A DNA stretch of 64,000 nucleotides from Aureococcus anophagefferens (taxonomy: Eukaryota; Sar; Pelagophyceae; Pelagomonadales; Pelagomonadaceae): contig NW_008705565.1 of assembly GCF_000186865.1 (NCBI RefSeq), positions 929,137 through 993,136 on the forward strand, in the 5' to 3' direction. Within the stretch, counting starts at the first letter, position 1, and each line of letters begins with the position of its first letter. The notes below the pieces were generated by a model, which was not told the DNA's origin, searched no databases, and saw nothing but the letters and a program-made list of their open reading frames with translations. This document shows positions 8,345 through 17,397 of this stretch, in pieces. A program made the position numbers and the translations under genes.

Positions 8345-8394
8345 CTCGGGCACGTGTCGATCCAGTCGCGCTCCGCGCCGCTCCGCGCGTCGAC

Positions 8395-9321
8395 GTAGGC
8401 GTCCCAGGCGCCCGCGTCCATGGCGTCGCCGCCGGCCGGCAGCGACGCGTCGTCGCAGTTGTGGTTCGCCCAGGCGCTGAACGTCGCGAGCGCGCCGACC
8501 GCGTTCCCCTCGTAGTCGTCCGGCGCGTCGACGCCGCACCAGTCCGTCAGCGACTCGACGAGCGCGGAGACGCTGCCGCCGTCGTAGGGGATCGCCGAGT
8601 CGCCGACGGCGTGCTCGTTGACGACGTGGATCGGCGACGACGGGCTGCAGTACGCGTTGTCGGCGAGGTCGGTGTAGTCGCCCGCGCCCGCGACGAGCGC
8701 GCCGGCCTGGCTCCAGACGCCCGCGAAGAGGTCCGCGTGGTCGCAGGCGACGCGCTGCGCGAGCACGCCGCCGTTGCTGAAGCCGTAGACGAAGAGCCGC
8801 CGCGGGTCGAGCGTGTCGTAGGTCTGGTAGAGGCGGATCGCGAGGAATCGCGCGTAGTCCGAGTCGAGCTGCATGCGGTCGTCGTCCTGGTCGCAGACGC
8901 CCGCGTGGAAGCAGGAGCAGCACGTGCTCGTCGCGTACCAGAAGCGCCCCTCGCCGAAGATCCAGCACTCGCTCTCGTGGCCGTTGGCCACGGCGAGCAT
9001 GACGCCCCTCGCCTCGAGGAGCGCCTCGGCCTCCTCGCGCGCGTAGATGTCCTCGCGCTCGTCGTCGCTAAAGTCCTCCTCGTCGAGCAGGATGCCCGTC
9101 ATGAGGAGCTGCTCGAGGCCGTCGGCGTCGTCGCCGGAGCCGTGGAAGGCGACGATCAGCGACGTCGGGTTCGACGGGATGATCAAATTCACGTTCGCGA
9201 CGCAGGAGCCCAGGCTCAGCGTCTCGTAGGTCACGGCGCGCGCCGACGCCGCCAGCAGGACGGCGGCGGCGGCGGCGCGCGTGGCGACGGCGCGCATACT
9301 TCCAGCAAGCGGCGTGGGCAT
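8395..9321 (-). CDS. Secreted PHB-depolymerase/feruloyl-esterase-like hydrolase, exon 1
   Basis: This is the main exon of an alpha/beta-hydrolase. It has a signal peptide (AAAAAVLLAASARA), oxyanion-side HGSGDD, and the nucleophile elbow GFSNGG in LFVYGFSNGGVLAQRVACDHADLFAGVWS, broken here as FVYGFSNGG and VACDHADLF. These fit the poly(3-hydroxybutyrate) depolymerase/LpqC-like group, which cleaves esters outside the cell. Many Cys suggest disulfides. The starts at 9321 and 9297 are both possible, and the second gives a tighter signal peptide. Beyond 8395 the frame must shift to reach the conserved C-terminus. A 50-nt GT-AG intron at 8394-8345 would do this exactly. A one-base assembly error is the alternative. 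Confidence 0.75.
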
Positions 9322-9459
9322 TCCAATGCTCCCGCGTGGGCTGCTGAATTATTAAGTCTGCACTGTGTCTGCTCCATGCCCTCAAGCTCAGGAGTTGCCT
9401 CGCTTTGCGGGAAGCACGAGGGAAGGACGCTGCGTCACCCGCGTCGTCGCGTCGACGCG

Positions 9460-10455
9460 ATGCTGCTCGCGCGCGCGGCGCGTGCGCGGCTCCCGGCCGC
9501 CGCCGCGCTAGCGAGGCGCGCGCCGCCGCAGCGCGTCCTCGCGCGACCACCACTTCTCGCGACGCCGCAGCGCTTCGTCGCCTGCGGCGGCGTCCTCGAC
9601 GTCGAGCGCCTGCGACGACCGCCGCACGCGACCCACGCCGCGCTCCCGCTCCGGCTGTTCTCGAGCCGCGCGGCCGACGCCTACGCGACGCTGGGCGTCG
9701 CCCGGGGCCTCGCGGACAAGGACTACAAGGTCGCCTACCTCAAGCAGGCCAAGGTCTGGCACCCGGACCTGCGGCCCGGCGACCCCGAGGCGACGCGCAA
9801 GTTCCAGGAGCTCAGCGCGGCCTACGAGCAGATCAAGGACCAGCGCCTCCGCGCGGCGTACGACGCGCGACAGACCTGGGGCGGCGGCGGCGAGCGGGCG
9901 AGCGGCCCCTTCGACGCGAACCGGTCCGCCCAGGAGGCGGCGGCGACCTGGGCCGAGGCCTACGACGACGCCGGCGCGCTCTTCGAGGCGGGCCGCGCCT
10001 GGTGGAGCGACGAGTGCGCGGCGCTGGACGACGACGCGCACGACTTCGCCATGGCCGCGTCGGAGCGGCGCCTCGGCGACGCGTGGGTCATCGCCCAGCG
10101 GCGCAGCGGCCTCATCGTCGGCGTCGCCGTGCCCCTGGTCATCTTGCTGCGCTGGCCCGGCGCCGCGCTCGCCGTGATCCGCGGCGCGGCGCCGCTCGTG
10201 ACGGCCGCGCTCGGCGTCGCCGCGCGCCTCTTCGTGCAGAACCCGCGCCTCGTGCCCGTCTTCACGGGGCTCATCCGCCAGTTCGGCGGCCGCTACTGGA
10301 CCGCGGCCGTCAACCGCGCGCGCGCGAGGCTCCGCGAGCGCGACGCGCGCAAGGGCCGCGACGCCGCGTGGAAGGCGGACCAGGACCGGCGCCGCGACGA
10401 GGCCCGGCGGCGCGCCCACGCCCAGGACCAGCACAATAGGCGGCGCGGGCGGTAA
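9460..10455 (+). CDS. DnaJ (Hsp40) protein with mitochondrial-type leader and membrane segment
   Basis: The product has 331 residues. Its N-terminus is Arg/Ala-rich without acidic residues (LLARAARARLPAAAALARR ... LRLFSSRA), typical of a mitochondrial presequence. The J domain covers about 72-138 with the HPD motif at 101-103 (VWHPDLRPGD). A hydrophobic stretch at about 225-265 (IVGVAVPLVILLRWPGAAL) suggests membrane insertion, and a highly basic C-tail follows. It lacks the Gly/Phe and zinc-finger regions of type I DnaJ, so it is a class III J protein that would recruit an Hsp70 locally. The ATG at 9460 is chosen because upstream sequence in frame is antisense to the esterase gene. It is divergent from the esterase. 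Confidence 0.82.
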   Translation: MLLARAARARLPAAAALARRAPPQRVLARPPLLATPQRFVACGGVLDVERLRRPPHATHAALPLRLFSSRAADAYATLGVARGLADKDYKVAYLKQAKVWHPDLRPGDPEATRKFQELSAAYEQIKDQRLRAAYDARQTWGGGGERASGPFDANRSAQEAAATWAEAYDDAGALFEAGRAWWSDECAALDDDAHDFAMAASERRLGDAWVIAQRRSGLIVGVAVPLVILLRWPGAALAVIRGAAPLVTAALGVAARLFVQNPRLVPVFTGLIRQFGGRYWTAAVNRARARLRERDARKGRDAAWKADQDRRRDEARRRAHAQDQHNRRRGR

Positions 10456-10638
10456 ATGAGTTTTTTTCTGTCTCCAGGTGCGCTAGAATAGATCTAGTAT
10501 CGTCCCCGGTCCTTGCCCCATTCAAGGCGTGTAGGAGAGGTCGACGGTGCAGGCTTCGCCGGGATGAGCAAAAATTGCCACCACACAGCCAGCTTGTGGA
10601 TCTAAGCACCACTCTTGGAGGGCAGCCCGCCGTCGACC

Positions 10639-12885
10639 ATGCCCCAGTGGACGGACGCCGCCGGGAAGCCGAGTCCCTTCCCGACGGAGGCGCCGCCGTC
10701 GAGCTCCATCGCCAACTTCCGGAAGAAGGAGGACGCGCTCATCGGCGACCTCTCCGGGTCCATCGACGCGAAGAATGCGGCGGCGACGGAGGCCGTCTAC
10801 ACGACGAAGACGACGAGCGAGCTCTCCATCACGAACCAGATGGAGCTCATGAAGAGCCTCGAGGGCACGGGCCTGTCGAAGAGCATTTTGTCCCACCAGG
10901 TCGCCGCGAACACGGTGCACGCGCGCGAGCTCGCGGCGCTGCAGCTCAAGTACAGTACGAAGAACGCGGAGCTCGACGCGGCGCACTCGACGCACGAGGC
11001 CTTCGACGCGGCGAACAACATGGCCATCGCCGAGTCTTTGGCAGCCGTCGACGACGCGCGCGACCTCAGTGGCCTCCGCGCGCAGTACAACCTGCTCGTG
11101 CAGAAGGTCGTCGCGTCGCGGTCCCTGCACCAGCGCCGCGTCCAGGAGGTGCTCGAGGCCCAGGAGTTCGAGGCGTCCGGCATCCGCCGCGAGCGCGACG
11201 CGCTCCTCAAGTCCCTCGACGAGATCGAGGCCACGTACGACGCGTCCGTCCGCACGCTCGAGACGCAGCTTCTACTATTATTGCGCTCCAAGCTCGAGGT
11301 CCAGTACAAGGAGCAGCTCGAGTCCATGAAGGCGAAGATCGCGGCGCTGGAGCGCAAGCGCGACGACCAGACCGCGGCCCTCGCGCGGCTCCAGGAGGAG
11401 TACGCGGCGCTGCTCCGCCAGCTCGAGGACCAGCAGACGCAGCACGCGGCGCACGTCGCGGCCGCCGCGCGCGAGGCGCTGGCGAAGCAGCGCGCGGAGA
11501 TGGAGGCCGTCCTCGAGCAGCTGCGGGCGGAGCACGAGGCCGCGAAGCAGGACCTGCTGGACCAGCTCCACGCGCTCCGGCTCCAGCAGGAGGCGGACCA
11601 GCGCGCGCACGAGCGGCTCCTCGCGGACTTAAGGGCCCAGCACGAGGCGGAGCTCCAGATGCTCCGCGAGAAGCACGACCACTCCATCGGCATGGAGCGC
11701 GAGACGCGCGAGGCGAACGCGTCGAGCGAGCTCGACTCGATGCGGCGGAGCCACGACGACGAGGTCGACCGCGCGCGGCGCGACCTCGAGGCGCTCGAGG
11801 AGGCCATGCGCGCGCACCAGCTCGCCATCGACGCGCTGGGCCGCGAGCTCGACGACCTCAACCGCACGGCGCCCGCGAACCGGGGCTCGCTCGAGAACCG
11901 CCACGAGCAGGAGATGGCGCAGCTCAAGGCTGAGCGCGAGGCCGCGGATGAGGCGCGCGAGCAGAAGAAGAAGCTCGAGATGGAGGAGGCCGTGAACCGC
12001 GCCGCCGAGGAGGCGCGGGAGCGCGCGCGCCGCGAGCTCGAGCTCCAGTTCCCCAAGACCGACGGCGAGCTCGACGCGATGGATCTCGAGCTCGAGCGGC
12101 TCCGGAAGCAGATCCTGGCCGCGCGCGCGCGGACGAAGAACGCGAAGCACGAGGAGGAGGACACGATCCGCGCCCTCGGCGAGGCCCACGGCAGCGCCAT
12201 GGCGGGCATCATGCTCGACGACGAGCCCGACGAGAAGGCGTGCTCCGGCGTCGGCGACGACCTCGACGACGTCCGCCGCATGGTCCGCGAGCGCCGCGAG
12301 GAGCTCGTGCGCGCGGACAAGCAGGCGGCGTTGGACGAGCTCAAGGCCGACTGCGCGTCCTACGCGGACGCCTTGGCCGCGCTCCAGCGCGCGCTCGGCG
12401 CGGAGCGCAACGCGCACGGCTCCGAGGTCCGCCGCCAGCAGGCGGAGCTCGACGCCAAGGAGAGCGAGCTCGCGCTCCTGCGCGCCGAGGCCGCGTCCTT
12501 CGTCGTCGTCAGCAAGGTGACCGCGGCCAACGGGTCGACGACGACGACGACGAAGACGTCGGAGGTCCACGCGTCGCTCGGCGCGTCGCTCCTCACGTCG
12601 GCGACCGTCGACGGCGACGACCCCGTCATGGCCGAGTGGCGCAAGCTCGTCCAGACGGAGAAGTCCAAGTTCGGCGCGACGACGGTCCGCGCGGCGCCGT
12701 CCGTCGTCGACCTCGACGCGACGAACTCGCGCATCGCGAGCCTCACGGGCGACCTCAGCCTCGTGACGTCGAACCTCGCCAAGGCCAGCGACCCGGCCGA
12801 GAAGTCGTCCCTCCAGTCCAAGAAGTTCATCATCGAGGCCGAGATGAAGATGCTCAACTCCATGGCCAAGGTCGGCGCCATGTGA
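10639..12885 (+). CDS. Long coiled-coil protein, function unknown
   Basis: The product has 748 residues, start ATG 10639 (context ACCATGC). After a short Pro/Ser-rich head, almost the whole protein from about residue 30 to 650 is charged heptad-like sequence (RQLEDQQTQHAAHVAAAARE, ELQMLREKHDHSIGM), typical of a rod-like cytoskeletal, basal-body or axonemal protein. A Thr-rich patch (TTTTTKTS type) and a Lys-containing tail end it. No enzymatic motif was seen. It sits among several cytoskeletal genes, but a specific role cannot be named. Confidence 0.75.
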   Translation: MPQWTDAAGKPSPFPTEAPPSSSIANFRKKEDALIGDLSGSIDAKNAAATEAVYTTKTTSELSITNQMELMKSLEGTGLSKSILSHQVAANTVHARELAALQLKYSTKNAELDAAHSTHEAFDAANNMAIAESLAAVDDARDLSGLRAQYNLLVQKVVASRSLHQRRVQEVLEAQEFEASGIRRERDALLKSLDEIEATYDASVRTLETQLLLLLRSKLEVQYKEQLESMKAKIAALERKRDDQTAALARLQEEYAALLRQLEDQQTQHAAHVAAAAREALAKQRAEMEAVLEQLRAEHEAAKQDLLDQLHALRLQQEADQRAHERLLADLRAQHEAELQMLREKHDHSIGMERETREANASSELDSMRRSHDDEVDRARRDLEALEEAMRAHQLAIDALGRELDDLNRTAPANRGSLENRHEQEMAQLKAEREAADEAREQKKKLEMEEAVNRAAEEARERARRELELQFPKTDGELDAMDLELERLRKQILAARARTKNAKHEEEDTIRALGEAHGSAMAGIMLDDEPDEKACSGVGDDLDDVRRMVRERREELVRADKQAALDELKADCASYADALAALQRALGAERNAHGSEVRRQQAELDAKESELALLRAEAASFVVVSKVTAANGSTTTTTKTSEVHASLGASLLTSATVDGDDPVMAEWRKLVQTEKSKFGATTVRAAPSVVDLDATNSRIASLTGDLSLVTSNLAKASDPAEKSSLQSKKFIIEAEMKMLNSMAKVGAM

Positions 12886-13027
12886 CGCGCCGACACAAGG
12901 TCCCCCCCTCTTCGCCGCGCGCCCCCCGCACCACGCCCCTGTATCGACGCGCCCCCGCACCCCTAAACTCTCCACCCCTACGTACGGTCCTTCGCTTCTT
13001 CACGGCGTCTTCGCGCGCTTCGTCGCT

Positions 13028-13870
13028 TCACGGCGTCTTCGCGCGCTTCGCCGCGGGCTCCGCGTCGCCGTCGAGCGCGTCGATCGTGGCCCGCGTCTTG
13101 TCCGCCTTGGCGCGGAGCTCCGCCTCCGTCTTTCGCAGCTCCGCGACGATCTTGGCCGTCTCGTCGGCGGCGAGCTCCGGGTGCTGCTTCTTGAGCGCCT
13201 CGAGGCAGAGGTAGGCCGCGAGGTTGTTCGCGCCCTTCTTGCCGTGCTTGCGCACCGCCGCGTCCGCGAGATCCGCGAGCGCGTAGGAGCTCTTGGACCG
13301 GCCCTTGGCGCCCCGATCCGCGAGGTATTTGACGTCGTTGTCCGTGAGCGCGAAGGGCGCCTTCGCCTGCGCCTTGGGCAGCGGGTCCTCGAGGCTCGCC
13401 GCGCCGTCCGGCGCGCGCCCGCCGCAGCGCTCCGCGACGTCGAGGAGCGCCTCGCGCAGCATCCCGCGATTGGCATTCTCGGCCATGGCGCGGTGCTTCT
13501 CCTTGAGCTCCGCCTCGCGCGCCGCGGCGGCCTTGGCGAGCTCCGCCTCGCGCGCCGCGGCCTCCTCGGCGCGGATGCGCTTCAGGCCCTCGACGCCGTG
13601 CTCGTCGATGAGCGCCTGCTCCTTGGCCTGCTCCTTGGCCTGCGCCTCCGCTTGGACGCGCGCGCGCTTCTCCGTCCGCGCCTTGGTCAACTCGCCGTTG
13701 TTCCAGACCGCGTACGAGTTGCCATGGCAGCTGCGGTACGTGCACGGCACCCGTACGAGCTCCTCATACGTGAGGCCGTAGGTCGCCATGGCGCGGTCCT
13801 TCGCCATGACCTGCTTCTCGAAGGACGTCGTCACCGCTGGCCGGCTCTTGCCGAAGCCGCGGCGATACAT
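13028..13870 (-). CDS. Hypothetical basic coiled-coil protein
   Basis: The product has 280 residues. After a short head with Cys and aromatic residues (RVPCTYRSCHGNSYAVWNNG), a Lys/Glu/Ala-rich helical region runs from about residue 60 to 130, and a second helical segment ends in a nuclear-localisation-like PAAKRAKTP. The frame continues open upstream as antisense to the next gene, so the ATG at 13870 is taken as the start. The family was not recognised. A nucleic-acid-associated role is only suggested by the basic tail. Confidence 0.6.
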   Translation of the reverse strand: MYRRGFGKSRPAVTTSFEKQVMAKDRAMATYGLTYEELVRVPCTYRSCHGNSYAVWNNGELTKARTEKRARVQAEAQAKEQAKEQALIDEHGVEGLKRIRAEEAAAREAELAKAAAAREAELKEKHRAMAENANRGMLREALLDVAERCGGRAPDGAASLEDPLPKAQAKAPFALTDNDVKYLADRGAKGRSKSSYALADLADAAVRKHGKKGANNLAAYLCLEALKKQHPELAADETAKIVAELRKTEAELRAKADKTRATIDALDGDAEPAAKRAKTP

Positions 13871-13872
13871 GG

Positions 13873-13924
13873 TCGCGTAGATGGGTGCGCGCGAGAAGGT
13901 TGCGTAGATGGGTGCGTGCGAGAG
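13873..13924. repeat. Two-copy 25-bp tandem repeat in a divergent promoter region
   Basis: GCGTAGATGGGTGCG is present in both copies (13873-13897 and 13900-13924), each followed by C/T then GCGAGA. The copies are offset by 27 bases, immediately upstream of the minus-strand start at 13870 and about 140 bases before the plus-strand start at 14060. It could be a duplicated regulatory site or a chance slippage product. Confidence 0.7.
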
Positions 13925-14059
13925 GCCAACGACGAGAAGGTTCGCGCCGCTTCGAAATTCCAACTGAGGCTGCAGCTGTAAGAAAAGATCCTCGAGGAGT
14001 GCTCCATGAACCTCACGGATCCTCGAGGCCGGCGCTGACTTGGGAGAACGTAGCGCAAC

Positions 14060-15895
14060 ATGGCGGCGCCCGGGCGCCCGCGCCTGCACCGCGAGCACAG
14101 CGGCATGCTGCCGCACCACCAGTTCAAGGCGGCCCTGGCCGAGTCGGCGTCGGCGTCGCCGCGGCGGAAGAAGCCGGCGAAGAAGCAGCACCCGCCCATG
14201 CTCGGGCAGCTCAAGCGGCAGCCGAGCCTCTTCAGCAGCTCGTCGCAGCTCCTCGCGTCGGCGGTCCACGAGGTCCAGCCCCTGACGTCCATCAAGAACC
14301 AGCTCGCCGACGAGCGCGCGCGGCGGCGGCGCCACTTCGCCGCGAGCCAGCAGCCCGTCATCTTCGACCGCTTCGCCGCCCGGGCCGGGTCGCCCGGCAA
14401 GGAGTCCATGGCGAGCGAGCAGATCCCCGGCGTCTCCGCGTCGCGGGCCTGGCTCGAGGACGACGCCGGCTCCGCCGGGTCCGGGGACCCCGAGGCCGCC
14501 GAGGCCGCGGCCGTGGCGAAGATCAAGAAGGCGGCGATCTTCTTCGACCGGTCGTACGCTTCCTCGCGCGAGTCCTTCCGCGCGTTCGAGGCGCCGAACC
14601 TGGACAGCGCCCAGCTCGCGGAGATGGTGCGCCACGCGTCGAACGTGCGGCTCACGCGCGCGGAGACGGCCGCGCTCGCCGCGCGCTACCCCGGCGAGGG
14701 CGCCGGCGAGATCGACGGCCCCGCGTTCGTGCGCTTCTTCTTCCGCTGCGGCTTCGAGGCGCGCACGGAGGAGCGCACGCGGCGCTGGGAGGCCGCGGCG
14801 GAGAACGACCGGGAGCGGGAGCGGAGCCACCAGCGCGTGCTCGACCGCGACGAGGCGGAGCGGCGGCGGACCGTGACCGCGCCGTACACCGCGCGCGACG
14901 AGGAGAACGCGTGGACGAAGCTCGCCAAGGTCGCGAAGAACAAGGGGCTCCAGGGCGACCTCGTGTCGCGCGCCGCCTTTGAAAGTTTGATGACGCCCGC
15001 GGAGATCAAGCTGCAACTCAAAAAATCGTACAACATCGACATGACGCACGCGGAGATGGGCGCGATCTGCGGCCGCTTCGACAAGAACGCGTCGGGCCAG
15101 ATCAACGGCGCCGAGTTCCAGTACGAGTGGTCCCACGTCCTGGACGGCAACCGGTCCAAGAACTTCTTCGGCCAGCTCAAGGAGGGCGAGCGGCGGTCGA
15201 GCCTTTTGGCGCCGCCGAAGCTCGACGCGCTCGAGGCGGAGGCCGGCCCCGAGGAGGGCGGCGGCTTCATCGACGACGGCACGGCGCGCCGCGGCTCCGT
15301 GACGCGCCTGTCCTTCGGCATGGCCAAGATCGGCGCGAAGACGTCGGACCCGGGCAAGGTGCTGCGGCGGCGGACGTCCGTGTCGCGCGAGCAGAACGCG
15401 CTCCTCCTCGCGCAGCTCCGGGCGCCGCCGGCGACGGCGCCGGCGGCGCCGGCGCCGGAGCGGAAGCGCCACACGAGCCGCCCCGCGACGTCCGACGCCG
15501 TGCCCTTCGCGCAGCGGCGGCCGAGCTCCTTGGTGATCCCGACGGCCGTCGCGCCGCGGCCGCTGACGCGCGAGCGGTCCTACAGCGGCCGCGCGGCGAC
15601 CGCGCCCCAGGCCGCCAAGGCGCCCCTCCACAAGTTCGCCGCCAAGCCCGAGCTGCCGGGCCAGATCGCGCGCGCGGCGCCCAAGCCGCGCGCCGCGCCG
15701 CTCGACGTCGTCCGCTTCGCGCCCGAGCCGGAGCCGCGGCGCGCCGAGGACTACGGCGGCGACTTCCGCGCCATGCTGCTCGACGCCGGCCGGGAAAAGC
15801 GCGGGGCCGACGCGCTGGGGGCGCGGCCCGCGACGACGGGGAGTCCGACGAGGCCGGCCACGTCGGGCCGCGCGGACCCCGGGGGCGGCCTCTAA
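14060..15895 (+). CDS. EF-hand calcium-binding protein with disordered termini
   Basis: The product has 611 residues, start ATG 14060. The N-terminal 100 residues are basic and Ser-rich. Two helical EF-hand-like pairs follow (about 190-245 and 275-355). The clearest loop, DKNASGQINGAE, has acceptable residues at positions 1, 3, 5, 7, 9 and 12; an earlier one (about residue 215) is degenerate. The C-terminal 230 residues are Pro/Ala/Arg-rich and probably disordered (for example RKRHTSRPATSDAVPF). Such proteins occur in axonemes and as calcium sensors; no specific orthologue is claimed. It is convergent with the next gene, the stops being 34 bases apart. Confidence 0.75.
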   Translation: MAAPGRPRLHREHSGMLPHHQFKAALAESASASPRRKKPAKKQHPPMLGQLKRQPSLFSSSSQLLASAVHEVQPLTSIKNQLADERARRRRHFAASQQPVIFDRFAARAGSPGKESMASEQIPGVSASRAWLEDDAGSAGSGDPEAAEAAAVAKIKKAAIFFDRSYASSRESFRAFEAPNLDSAQLAEMVRHASNVRLTRAETAALAARYPGEGAGEIDGPAFVRFFFRCGFEARTEERTRRWEAAAENDRERERSHQRVLDRDEAERRRTVTAPYTARDEENAWTKLAKVAKNKGLQGDLVSRAAFESLMTPAEIKLQLKKSYNIDMTHAEMGAICGRFDKNASGQINGAEFQYEWSHVLDGNRSKNFFGQLKEGERRSSLLAPPKLDALEAEAGPEEGGGFIDDGTARRGSVTRLSFGMAKIGAKTSDPGKVLRRRTSVSREQNALLLAQLRAPPATAPAAPAPERKRHTSRPATSDAVPFAQRRPSSLVIPTAVAPRPLTRERSYSGRAATAPQAAKAPLHKFAAKPELPGQIARAAPKPRAAPLDVVRFAPEPEPRRAEDYGGDFRAMLLDAGREKRGADALGARPATTGSPTRPATSGRADPGGGL

Positions 15896-15929
15896 CAACT
15901 ATGGACACATTATTAAGGAGGGGGTCGGC

Positions 15930-16481
15930 CTACATGAACCGGTTGGCGCACTCGAGGCACAGGACGACGGGCACGAGGCCGAGGGACGCCTTCTTCGCGC
16001 CCGCGCCGAGGAGCGTGACCTTCTCGATGGCCTCGTTGGCCTCCTCGAGGCGCTTCTTCCCCTTGGTCACCATGGACGAGCCCGTGTTCGTCGCGCGCAC
16101 GTACCACGTGTCCCACTTGTCCAGCGCGTTCTTCCCGCCCGCGACCTGGCCCTCGAGCTTCTCGACGAAGAGCCGGCACCGGTGGCAGACCATCGGCGCC
16201 GCGACGAGCAGCAGGGCGAAGAAGAGGCGCGCGCCGTCGAAGGTCGACGACGGCGGACCGAGGTTCAGCCGCCGCGCCGCGGCGACGTAGCACGCGACGC
16301 CCACGGCGAAGATGGCGAGGGCCTGCTTCCAGAGCGCGAACTTCTCCTTGGCGGTCTCCCAGTGCTCGACCAGCTCGTCCCAGGTCGGCAGCGTCCGCTC
16401 GGCCTCGCGCTTCGCCGCCTCCTCCTCCTCCTGCCGCCGCTTCTCCTCGTCCTCCTTCGTCGTCGTGGGAGTCCCGGGCAT
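15930..16481 (-). CDS. Small two-helix membrane protein, unknown
   Basis: The product has 183 residues. An acidic coiled N-terminus (KEDEEKRRQEEEEAAKREAE) precedes a hydrophobic helix at about 53-70 (ALAIFAVGVACYVAAA) and a second at about 83-100 (ARLFFALLLVAAPMVC). A Cys-containing loop (CHRCRLF) and an amphipathic helix follow, and the end is LVPVVLCLECANRFM. Two CxxC pairs (CHRC and CLEC) could bind a metal. The family was not recognised. ATG 16481. Confidence 0.65.
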   Translation of the reverse strand: MPGTPTTTKEDEEKRRQEEEEAAKREAERTLPTWDELVEHWETAKEKFALWKQALAIFAVGVACYVAAARRLNLGPPSSTFDGARLFFALLLVAAPMVCHRCRLFVEKLEGQVAGGKNALDKWDTWYVRATNTGSSMVTKGKKRLEEANEAIEKVTLLGAGAKKASLGLVPVVLCLECANRFM

Positions 16482-16601
16482 CTCGCAAGGTAGGGCGTTT
16501 TCTTCTAGAGGCTGCCCCTCGTGTGCCCATAGGATCCTATTTGCCCTGCCCTGCCCTGCAAATACGCAAGGAGACCTTTGGCCTAGGATTCCTACAGCTT
16601 T

Positions 16602-17147
16602 ATGAACATCTTGAAACTCACGTTTTTAAGGAACTCGCGGGGTGCAGAGGCTGCAGAGCGCGGCGGTGGCGGGGCTGCCTCCGTTCTGATGGCGCGGTCG
16701 ACGAACTCGATCATCCGCACCATCGCGTGCCGCGTGGACAACCTCCTCGACCCGATCGACGCCTACGAGGACTGCGACCGCCCGGAGCGCATGCGCGACA
16801 TCCCGCGCGACGCGACGTCGCCGTCGTCGCGCGAGCCGCCCGAGGTCGTCCTCTACAAGGTCGACGAGCGGCACGGGCAGGGCGCGGCGGCGAGCGCGAC
16901 CTACGAGGACGCCGTCGGCCCGAGCCCCTACCCGGCGTCGCCGCCGACGCGCGACCGGAGGGACGGCGACGAGACCTCGCTCGAGGTCTTCCTGAGGATC
17001 CGGAACCTCGAGAGATACGCGCCGGCGCTCTGCCAGATCGGCGCGAAGACCATCTCGGACCTCGCCTTCCTCACGCCCCAGGACCTCGAGACCATCGGCA
17101 TCCAGCCCGAGGACATCAACAACCTCACGATCAAGTTCGTGCGATGA
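16602..17147 (+). CDS. SAM-domain protein
   Basis: The product has 181 residues. The C-terminal third is a SAM domain (SLEVFLRIRNLERYAPALC ... LTPQDLETIGIQPEDINNL). SAM domains mediate protein-protein or RNA binding. The N-terminal part is polar. A second in-frame ATG at 16689 (MARSTNSIIRTIACRVDNLL) starts a more regular sequence, and may be the true start. The protein ends right after the domain. Three other SAM domains occur in this window (22951-25086, 58191-59681). Confidence 0.7.
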   Translation: MNILKLTFLRNSRGAEAAERGGGGAASVLMARSTNSIIRTIACRVDNLLDPIDAYEDCDRPERMRDIPRDATSPSSREPPEVVLYKVDERHGQGAAASATYEDAVGPSPYPASPPTRDRRDGDETSLEVFLRIRNLERYAPALCQIGAKTISDLAFLTPQDLETIGIQPEDINNLTIKFVR

Positions 17148-17397
17148 CCGCCGCGCGCCGTCCGCGAAGACGACCGGCGGGCTTCGAGGCCCGCCGAGGA
17201 CGCGTAAGTCGCCCCCAATGCACGCTGGCGGAAGAGATCCCATGGCTTCGCACCGAGGCGCGGCGGATGGAGGCCAACAGGTACAGCCAATCAGAAGAAT
17301 TGGCGGACATGGTTGACGTATCAAAGCAGCCCATTTTCGACGAGGTGGTGTGTGTCGTCGCGGGCGGGCAGCCCGCCGCCGCGCCGCCGCGACGAGC

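Noticed and set aside
13871..15898. Long minus-strand open frame running from the 13028 gene through the EF-hand gene
   Set aside because: Antisense shadow: Arg/Leu/Gly-rich sequence without domains, opposite a well-formed EF-hand protein. High GC makes such frames common.
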